Below are positions 36,672 through 42,821 of a stretch of 64,000 nucleotides of DNA, in pieces. Below the pieces are notes generated by a model. It saw only the letters and a list, made by a program, of their open reading frames with translations. It had not been told where the DNA came from and searched no databases. The stretch is from Lentimicrobiaceae bacterium. Its GTDB lineage: Bacteria > Bacteroidota > Bacteroidia > Bacteroidales > JAGONC01. Numbering within the stretch: the first letter of the stretch is position 1; each line of letters opens with the position of its first letter. The DNA lies in assembly GCA_017993235.1 (NCBI GenBank), contig JAGONC010000006.1, forward strand, positions 1-64,000, given 5' to 3'. Both the position numbers and the translations under genes were made by a program.

Positions 36672-37487
36672 TTACGAATTCTTTTTACCTGTTACGGTAA
36701 TGCTGTAAATTCCCATGGTGCTGCCCTTGAAAGCTTCTAACTCATCTTTTGACAGGTAGTGTAGCAAAAGATCATCAGGCAGCCGGATCTCCTTTTGCTT
36801 CCTGACCTCAACGTCTGTAAAGCCTGTATCGGCCAATAAATGAAGGTAGTCTTCCCTGAGTATTGCACCGGACACACATCCGGCATACAATTCAGCCTCC
36901 TTTAACAGTTTTTCAGGTAGATCACCTGAGATCACCACATCAGATATGCAGAAGTGACCATCCGGTTTCATTACTCGGTGCATTTCACTGAAAGCCTTTT
37001 TCTTATCAGGTACCAGATTCAAAACACAATTGCTGATGACCACATCGGCTACAGGTTCGGTAAAGGGCATGTTTTCAATATCTCCCCTGATGAATGCCAC
37101 ATTGGTGTAACCCAGTTTTCGGGCGTTTTCACGTGCTTTTTGAAGCATGGCCCCTGCAAAATCAATCCCGATCACCTTCCCTTCTTCTCCTGTCAGTGCC
37201 CGCGCTATAAAACAATCGTTACCCGCGCCTGATCCCAGGTCAAGAACCGTGTCCCCCTTCCTGATGCCGGCAAATTCTGTGGGTAATCCGCATCCCAGTC
37301 CAAGGTCAGCATCTGTCGCATATCCTTCAAGCAGGCTGGCATCCTCACTGAAAACAGCGTAATCTTTTTGGTCGCAGCAGGGGGTGCCTCCACAGCAAGA
37401 GGATTGGTTTTGAAGTTTGCTCTGAAAGGCGATCTGATTATACTTCGACCTGACGATTTCCTTAAGATCTTTCTTTTTTGTTTTCAT
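36672..37487 (-). CDS. arsM: Arsenite S-adenosylmethionine methyltransferase
   Basis: 271-aa cytosolic enzyme that methylates As(III) to volatile or less toxic methylarsenicals. The SAM-binding motif is LDLGSGAGNDCF (about residue 80), with motif DIENMPF and NCVLNLVPDK. Arsenic-binding cysteines are visible: the Cys cluster SSCCGGTPCC near 30-40, the Cys of SNCVLNL and of YAGCVSGA, the last two matching the essential pair of the family. It overlaps arsC by 26 bases, so the two are translated together. Confidence 0.94.
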   Translation of the reverse strand: MKTKKKDLKEIVRSKYNQIAFQSKLQNQSSCCGGTPCCDQKDYAVFSEDASLLEGYATDADLGLGCGLPTEFAGIRKGDTVLDLGSGAGNDCFIARALTGEEGKVIGIDFAGAMLQKARENARKLGYTNVAFIRGDIENMPFTEPVADVVISNCVLNLVPDKKKAFSEMHRVMKPDGHFCISDVVISGDLPEKLLKEAELYAGCVSGAILREDYLHLLADTGFTDVEVRKQKEIRLPDDLLLHYLSKDELEAFKGSTMGIYSITVTGKKNS

Positions 37488-37899
37488 GAGATACTTTTAA
37501 ATAAAACCGATAAAACCGTTTTCCGATGCTATCCCTGACTCTCCTGTAAATAGCCAGTATTTCCTCCTCGGTACCCGTGGCATCTGCCGGATCCGGAAAT
37601 CCGATATGTAGCCTGTTTTTAACTTGGCCGGTGAAGACCGGGCAGGATTCCTTTGCGTTATCGCATACCGTGATCACATAATCAAATTCATCGTTTAGAT
37701 AGTGATCCACCAGTGTGGGAGTATGATAGCTGATGTCGATCCCGACTTCCTTCATTACCCTCACCGCATAAGGACTCACTCTCGCAGCAGGATGAGTCCC
37801 ACCGGAATGAACCTGCCAATCCTCATTGAACGATCGCAGGAATCCCTCTGCCATCTGGCTGCGACAGGAATTACCGGTGCAAAGAACGAGGATTTTCAT
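37462..37899 (-). CDS. arsC: Arsenate reductase, thioredoxin-coupled LMW-PTP type
   Basis: 145 aa. Low-molecular-weight phosphatase fold: P-loop LCTGNSCRSQMAEG (CxxxxCR with Cys at 7), and ITVCDNAKESCPVF, whose two cysteines form the redox relay of the thioredoxin-linked ArsC type. It reduces arsenate to arsenite, which the efflux pump and arsM then use. Starts 1 base after the rhodanese stop and overlaps arsM. Confidence 0.95.
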   Translation of the reverse strand: MKILVLCTGNSCRSQMAEGFLRSFNEDWQVHSGGTHPAARVSPYAVRVMKEVGIDISYHTPTLVDHYLNDEFDYVITVCDNAKESCPVFTGQVKNRLHIGFPDPADATGTEEEILAIYRRVRDSIGKRFYRFYLKVSHENKKERS

Positions 37900-37900
37900 G

Positions 37901-38305
37901 TCACTTATTTTTTTCCCTTTTTCTGAGCATGCACATGCAGGAGCCTGTCAACCGCTCACTTTTATCGATTTTCAGGGGCATATGATCCTGTTCCCATTCA
38001 ACCAATCCCCCGGCAAGATTTGCAATCTTTCTGAATCCTTTATCGGACAGAAAATGGACTGCCTCTTTGCTGTGAAGACCTGCGGCATCAGCGAAAATAA
38101 GAAGCCTGTCCCTGGGAAGGTCATCAAAAACCGTATAAAGCAAACTTAAAGGGCAATAGATCACTTCCGGAACGTCAAACTGCTTGTACCTGCCCATATA
38201 TTCTTCCCTGACATCGACCAGGATTGCCTTTTGCGCAGTGCACAAATGATAGGCTTCTTCCGGGATGTAATGCTTAATTCCATCGATGATAAAAAAATTC
38301 TTCAT
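37901..38305 (-). CDS. Rhodanese-like protein without catalytic cysteine
   Basis: 134 aa. Rhodanese fold with AILVDVREEYMGRY, VIYCPLSLL, LLIFADAAGLHSKEAVHFLSDKGF and ANLAGGLVEWE. In active rhodaneses the loop after the fourth strand is CxxGxRS; here the position is FADAAGLHS, with Ala in place of Cys, so it cannot carry a persulfide. The C-terminus has SCMCML, a possible metal-binding pair. ATG at 38305 gives the normal start. It lies between the permease and arsC with 22- and 1-base gaps, so it is a member of the operon, perhaps binding arsenic. Confidence 0.85.
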   Translation of the reverse strand: MKNFFIIDGIKHYIPEEAYHLCTAQKAILVDVREEYMGRYKQFDVPEVIYCPLSLLYTVFDDLPRDRLLIFADAAGLHSKEAVHFLSDKGFRKIANLAGGLVEWEQDHMPLKIDKSERLTGSCMCMLRKREKNK

Positions 38306-38327
38306 TAAGGATCCTTCATCAACAGAT

Positions 38328-39644
38328 TCACAAACCAATCATACCGTAAATGATCCCTGACAGGGTTGCCATCACAACCACCAATGAAACATATACAACT
38401 GTCTTCCAGGTCCCTATGATCCCCCGGATCACCAGCATGTTCGGTAACGAAAGGGCGGGACCGGCAAGCAATAGGGCCAGGGCCGGACCTTTTCCCATCC
38501 CTGCGGCCATCAGTCCCTGAACAATTGGCACTTCGGTGAGCGTGGCAAAGTACATGAATACCCCCACAACGGAAGCGAAAAAGTTGGAAAACAACGAATT
38601 CCCTCCAACCAGCGTGCTGATCCATCTGCCAGGTATGACGCCGGCCAGCTGTGTATCACCATGAGTGGATCCAAGGAGGAATCCGGCGATCACAATCCCA
38701 ATAGCCAGCAAGGGGATGATCTGTTTGGTAAAATCCCAGGTGGATAGCGTCCACTGCCGGTTCTCATCATTCTTTTTATCCAGCAGAGTGATCAGGGCAA
38801 TCCCAGTTACAGCAACAAGTACAGGGATCTGGGGGCTTGTGCTCCATATCGCTGAAAGTGCTGTCAATAAACCGACCAAAAGAACATAATACCATTTCGC
38901 TTTGAGAATAAGGATCAGTGAGAACATCAGCAGGATGGCAAAAATAGCTGTGATAGTCCATTTATTTGCCCATATGAAATACCAGAATCCCGAGGTCGTT
39001 TCAGGCCTGCCCCAGTTGGCAAAAACCAGGATCAGCACCAGGGTGAAAAAATGGAAAGCGGTCTGCCACACAGGCCTTTTCTCCGGAGGAAGAACAACAT
39101 TCATCTGCTGCCCTGCTTTTACCTTCTCTTCTTTGCGATAGATGAGCGACATGATCAGACCAATGATGATGCTGAACGTCACAGCGCCGATAACCCTGGC
39201 AAGCCCCATTTCGAATCCCAGGATACGTGCAGTCAGAATAATGGCCAGGATATTGATGGCCGGGCCGGAATACAGAAAGGCAATGGCCGGGCCCAGTCCC
39301 GCTCCCTTCTTATGGATGCTTGAAAACAACGGCAGTATGGTGCAACTGCAGACAGCCAGGATGGTACCCGACACGGAAGCGACCGCATAGGCCAGCCATT
39401 TCTTTGCACCGGCGCCGAAATATTTGATGACGGACGCCTGGCTGACAAACACGGCAATGACGCCGGCAATAAAGAATGCAGGCAGCAGGCACAGGATCAC
39501 GTGTTCGCGCGCGTACCAGTTCAGCAGATCGAAAGTGGCGCTGATCGCTTCCCTGAAGCGCAGATTCTCCAGCGGCATGAAGTACGCAAAGGCGAAACCT
39601 GCTGCGATCCATACCAGGATCCTTATTTCCTTTTTCCAGTCCAT
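38328..39644 (-). CDS. YraQ/ArsP-type permease
   Basis: 438 aa with about ten hydrophobic helices in two halves joined by a charged loop (190-215). The conserved GTILAVCSCTILPLFSSIHK with CSC and the second half's GPALALLLAGPALSLPNMLV are the motifs of the DUF318 (PF03773) permease family, of which ArsP exports methylarsenite and other organoarsenicals. In an operon with arsM a role in exporting methylated arsenic is a fair guess; other members move unknown substrates. Confidence 0.87.
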   Translation of the reverse strand: MDWKKEIRILVWIAAGFAFAYFMPLENLRFREAISATFDLLNWYAREHVILCLLPAFFIAGVIAVFVSQASVIKYFGAGAKKWLAYAVASVSGTILAVCSCTILPLFSSIHKKGAGLGPAIAFLYSGPAINILAIILTARILGFEMGLARVIGAVTFSIIIGLIMSLIYRKEEKVKAGQQMNVVLPPEKRPVWQTAFHFFTLVLILVFANWGRPETTSGFWYFIWANKWTITAIFAILLMFSLILILKAKWYYVLLVGLLTALSAIWSTSPQIPVLVAVTGIALITLLDKKNDENRQWTLSTWDFTKQIIPLLAIGIVIAGFLLGSTHGDTQLAGVIPGRWISTLVGGNSLFSNFFASVVGVFMYFATLTEVPIVQGLMAAGMGKGPALALLLAGPALSLPNMLVIRGIIGTWKTVVYVSLVVVMATLSGIIYGMIGL

Positions 39645-39666
39645 ATGGTTTATCTCATCCCCTTCT

Positions 39667-39691
39667 CCCCATCTCCACTTTGGAGAGGGGG
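39667..39691. repeat. GC-rich hairpin repeat (CCCCTCTCC type)
   Basis: Arms CCCCATCTCCA and TGGAGAGGGGG pair in ten of eleven positions around the loop CTT, followed by GGGGGGTGAGG. Recognisable as the intergenic palindrome seen in many Bacteroidota genomes. It lies in the 62-base gap between arsG and the permease gene. Confidence 0.7.
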
Positions 39692-39706
39692 CGGGGGGTG
39701 AGGTAC

Positions 39707-40408
39707 TTAAAAATAGATCACAATGATATAATAGATTCCCACCCCGATGAACAGCACTGCCACTACCCTTCTGAACCAGACCTCGAATGTTTTCAATTTA
39801 TTGTAAAAATTACCCAATCCGGAGATACTGAATGCCAGGAACCAGGCAAACAGGATGACCGGGATCCCGGTAGCCACGGCGAACACAATGGGTAAAAACA
39901 ATCCGGAAGGAGTGCTGAGGGTCATAGGGATAAGCATCCCAAAGTACAACACCCCTGAATACGGGCAGAAGGCCAGGGCAAAAACGATCCCCAGCAGGAG
40001 TACGCTCCACCAGGTCCACGATTTTCGGCTCTCCAGCCTGCGGGATGCTCCCCCGAACAGACTGAGGTTCAATTTCAGCACATCCAGCATGAACAGGCCG
40101 ATGATGATCAGCAATGGTCCGATGATCTTTTCGCCGTACTGCTGGAACACCCCGGAAACCTTGAACCTGCTGGCTCCGAAATACAGTATGATGGCCAGCA
40201 GCGTATAGGAAAGCATCCTGCCAGCCGTGTAGATCAACCCGTTGATGAAAACGCGACGCCTGTCCTGTAAGTCTTTACTGATGTAGCCAATGGCTGCGAT
40301 GTTGGTCGCCAGCGGACAGGGACTGATGGCAGTCATCAATCCCAGAATGAAGGCCGAAAAAACCGGAACCTGGGTTTGATCAAAAAGACGAGTGAGAAAT
40401 TCCTCCAT
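39707..40408 (-). CDS. ArsG-like permease (CcdA/DsbD transmembrane family)
   Basis: 233 aa with six hydrophobic helices of the CcdA/DsbD type: ISPCPLATNIAAIGYI with the first redox or metal-binding Cys-Pro and LAFCPYSGVLYFGMLIP with the second. Close relatives in arsenic operons are called ArsG, for efflux of aromatic arsenicals, and occur with ArsF proteins as here. Its start overlaps the stop of the upstream arsF-like gene by one base (40408). The substrate is inferred only from context. Confidence 0.82.
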   Translation of the reverse strand: MEEFLTRLFDQTQVPVFSAFILGLMTAISPCPLATNIAAIGYISKDLQDRRRVFINGLIYTAGRMLSYTLLAIILYFGASRFKVSGVFQQYGEKIIGPLLIIIGLFMLDVLKLNLSLFGGASRRLESRKSWTWWSVLLLGIVFALAFCPYSGVLYFGMLIPMTLSTPSGLFLPIVFAVATGIPVILFAWFLAFSISGLGNFYNKLKTFEVWFRRVVAVLFIGVGIYYIIVIYF

Positions 40409-40833
40409 CAGATCAGCGGATCAATCGCATTTTTGATCTTTTCCCGGAGCTTTTCAGGATTGCTCCGGGCATACATGAATCCATCCTCCGTAAGGTCGAT
40501 CTTTTTATCTCCCCCAACAATCAGCAGGGTTTGCATCGAAACCTCAAGCTTCTTTGCCAGTCCTTCGCTGGAGGATTCTTCAAGGTTAACGGATGTAAAA
40601 AGTATCCTTCCGGATTTGACCAGCTCCGGATAAAGTGTCTTCAACGCCAGCTCTGCTTGCTCTTCCACAGCCTGGCAGGTAGCACAGCGCCGGGTGAAAT
40701 GAAAGTAATATACATTAATAGTCTCATTTTGAGTAATTTGTACCTGATCATTTTCCTTTGGGCCCTGTGACTGGCAACTTAAAAACATGCTGCTCAGCAC
40801 GATGATCAGAGTCAATAATCGAATTTGTTTCAT
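40408..40833 (-). CDS. ArsF-like thioredoxin-fold lipoprotein
   Basis: 141 aa: lipoprotein signal ending MFLSC (Cys 20), then a thioredoxin-like domain with YYFHFTRRCATCQAVEEQAE (CxxC at about 50-53). It resembles the ArsF-type proteins encoded beside ArsG in Bacteroidota, called nitrophenyl compound nitroreductase subunits. It overlaps the upstream thioredoxin gene by 4 bases (start at 40833, stop of the other at 40830) and arsG by one base. Probably membrane-anchored and redox-active; the exact reaction is unproven. Confidence 0.8.
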   Translation of the reverse strand: MKQIRLLTLIIVLSSMFLSCQSQGPKENDQVQITQNETINVYYFHFTRRCATCQAVEEQAELALKTLYPELVKSGRILFTSVNLEESSSEGLAKKLEVSMQTLLIVGGDKKIDLTEDGFMYARSNPEKLREKIKNAIDPLI

Positions 40834-41081
40834 ATCTCCTGATTTTTTCTGATGATCTCTTTCACCTGGTTGACACTCAGTAAATGACCGGAAGACACGA
40901 TTTTATTATCCATGATCAGACCTGGTGTACTGATAATGCCATATCCTATGATCTCAATAATATCCTCCACCTTGGTAATCTCAGCTTTGATCCCCAGCTC
41001 GTCCACAGCCTCTCTGACATTTTTCTCAAGGGATTTGCATTTAGGACAGCCTGTCCCAAGTACTTTAATTTCCATTTTCAA
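40830..41081 (-). CDS. Small thioredoxin-family redox protein
   Basis: 83 aa, of the redox-active disulfide protein 2 type: IKVLGTGCPKCKSLEKNVREA with a CPKC active site at residues 13-16, and the cis-Pro motif ISTPGLIMD near 53. Such proteins often sit in arsenic and mercury operons, probably passing electrons or metal. First gene after the ArsR-type dyad; ATG at 41081, with another at 41075. Confidence 0.9.
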   Translation of the reverse strand: MKMEIKVLGTGCPKCKSLEKNVREAVDELGIKAEITKVEDIIEIIGYGIISTPGLIMDNKIVSSGHLLSVNQVKEIIRKNQEI

Positions 41082-41094
41082 TGAATGTTATTCG

Positions 41095-41116
41095 TTGTTC
41101 GTAAAATTACGTACAA
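41095..41116. promoter_or_regulatory. Putative ArsR operator
   Basis: Dyad TTGTTCGTAA-AA-TTACGTACAA: ten-base arms with a single mismatch around a two-base spacer. ArsR-family repressors bind such short inverted repeats. It lies 14 bases upstream of the redox gene and after arsR, so it would control the eight downstream genes. Confidence 0.7.
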
Positions 41117-41129
41117 TGATACAAAAAAT

Positions 41130-41447
41130 TTATTTCTCAAGAAAATCTGAGAAAAGATTTTTTGCTTCTTCCCAGTTCCCGGGATGGAGGCAGTACCTGA
41201 TCTTGGGCGCTTCTATCTCACCCTGTATCAGTCCGGCTCTCTTGAGCTCCTTCAGGTGTTGCGACAGGGTAGATTTTGCGATGGGTAATTCCTCGGATAG
41301 GTCACCGCTGTAACAGCAGGTCTGGTTTTGCAATAACTCCAGGATATAGATCCTTATGGGATGTCCCATCGCTTTGGCATACCTTGCCAGTCTCTTCTGC
41401 CGTTCGTTGATGATCTCACTGGCCATAATTGATGGTTTTGCAGTCAT
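41130..41447 (-). CDS. arsR: ArsR-family metalloregulator
   Basis: 105-aa winged-helix repressor. Recognition region LSEELPIAKSTLSQHLKELKRAGLIQGE. The metal-sensing cysteines TCCYSGDL at about 47-48 lie on helix 3 as in ArsR (CVC in the E. coli type). As(III) binding would release it from the dyad at 41095-41116. ATG at 41447 is used; further in-frame upstream sequence is heptamer-repeat DNA and unlikely to be coding; ATG at 41426 is the other option. It heads the operon and ends 14 bases before the dyad, so it may have its own promoter. Confidence 0.92.
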   Translation of the reverse strand: MTAKPSIMASEIINERQKRLARYAKAMGHPIRIYILELLQNQTCCYSGDLSEELPIAKSTLSQHLKELKRAGLIQGEIEAPKIRYCLHPGNWEEAKNLFSDFLEK

Positions 41448-41507
41448 AAGATACGAATAACAATTTGACAATGTAACGATTTTGACCGCAAAGATCACCA
41501 TAAAATC

Positions 41508-41583
41508 CGAACTGCCATAAATAACAACAAATAACCAGGGATAACCATGTATGACCACGAATGACTATGTATGACCATGAATG
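41508..41583. repeat. Heptamer-paced repeat before the barrel gene
   Basis: Degenerate 7-bp units such as TAACAAC, AAATAAC, AACCATG, TATGACC, ACGAATG. Similar units appear at 43344-43412 and 47220-47290. Non-coding, between divergent arsR and the barrel gene. Confidence 0.7.
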
Positions 41584-41636
41584 CCTTTTTTCTTTACTTT
41601 TAGGGTCAATTTCCTCACACTCATCATGACCATCGC

Positions 41637-42821
41637 ATGAGGATTCATCTGATTTCAGCCCTTGTCATTGGATTTTGCATCCTTATTGAAATGCCGGTAG
41701 AAGGGCAGAAGAAATTCAGTGTTGAAAAGATCATCAATAATATGGATTCACTCCGGATCGCACGGATGGAAACCGGCAGGGGAATGCTCACTCCTTTCAT
41801 TGCACCCGGGTATACTCCTGAAATGAAATTTTTAATGACCGTTGGCGGATTGTACACATTCAAAACCCAAAAAGACAATCCACGCCTGGAACGATCATCA
41901 ATCCCCTTTACCTTCAGTTACAGTACCAACAAATCACTGAATGTGATTGTCAAGCTGGTCATGTACGGCCAGGAGGACAAATACCGGATCCTGAGCGAAT
42001 ACTATTTTAAGGACATGCCCGATCATTACTGGGGAGTAGGATACTCCAATGGTAAGAAAATTAACAAATCGGACAGCACAACCCTCTACCACAGGAACCT
42101 CAATAAGCTCAATATTAAAGTCCTGCACCGGATCGGTTCTATTTTTTTCGGAGGACTTTTCTTTGACCTGACGCGGAACAATGCCCGTGAGCTAAATCCG
42201 GTAATGGAATCCGATCCCTACATCCTGGAGTATGGGTCCAATGTGTATTCGACTGGTATTGGGGGAATTCTTCAGTATGACACCCGCGATCATATTGTGA
42301 ATGCTTATCGCGGAAATCTGGTCGATCTCGGGGTGACGTACTACGGACATATCCTGGGCGGGCAGAATGAATTCTGGGTACTTGAGCTGGATTACCGGGG
42401 CTATATACCCGTTACACAGGTCAATAACAGAACCGCGCTTGCCTGGGAAGCCAAATTCAGGACCACCTGGGGATCGACTCCATGGACAGATCTTTCCTTA
42501 CTGGGAAATCCGTATGATCTGCGGGGGTATTACTGGGGCCGCTTCCGCGACAGATCCATGATCTTCGGACTGCTGGAATACCGGCAGATGTTCAACCGGA
42601 AAAAACCAAACCTCAGGGGTAATCTCGAAAGCCGGCATGGATTTGTGACCTGGGCAGGCATGGGATCGATAGGAGAAAAGCTGAACGACCTGCGTTACTG
42701 GCTGCCCAATGCAGGGATTGGTTATCGTTTTGAAGTCCAGCCGAGGTTCAACATCCGTGTGGATTTCGGAATTGGACTTGAATCCAAAGGATTTTATTTC
42801 AATTTCGGGGAAGGATTTTAA
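41637..42821 (+). CDS. BamA/TamA-like outer-membrane beta-barrel protein
   Basis: 394 aa with a signal peptide (about 1-23, PVEGQ). After a short N-terminal region the sequence is a succession of amphipathic strands with aromatic girdles, ending in the terminal-aromatic FNFGEGF. The pattern GGILQYDTRDHIVNAYRG, LLGNPYDLRGYYWGRFRD and RHGFVTWAGMG resembles the Omp85/surface-antigen (BamA/TamA) barrel, where the (V/L)RG(Y/F) motif is conserved in the loop-6 region. No POTRA domains are present, so it is a short, POTRA-less form. Its 3' end overlaps the convergent GH127 gene by four bases. Confidence 0.83.
   Translation: MRIHLISALVIGFCILIEMPVEGQKKFSVEKIINNMDSLRIARMETGRGMLTPFIAPGYTPEMKFLMTVGGLYTFKTQKDNPRLERSSIPFTFSYSTNKSLNVIVKLVMYGQEDKYRILSEYYFKDMPDHYWGVGYSNGKKINKSDSTTLYHRNLNKLNIKVLHRIGSIFFGGLFFDLTRNNARELNPVMESDPYILEYGSNVYSTGIGGILQYDTRDHIVNAYRGNLVDLGVTYYGHILGGQNEFWVLELDYRGYIPVTQVNNRTALAWEAKFRTTWGSTPWTDLSLLGNPYDLRGYYWGRFRDRSMIFGLLEYRQMFNRKKPNLRGNLESRHGFVTWAGMGSIGEKLNDLRYWLPNAGIGYRFEVQPRFNIRVDFGIGLESKGFYFNFGEGF

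Noticed and set aside
34393..41447. Integrative element carrying the ars genes
   Set aside because: No integrase, transposase, att-like direct repeats or inverted ends were found at the borders, so only acquisition in general is suggested.
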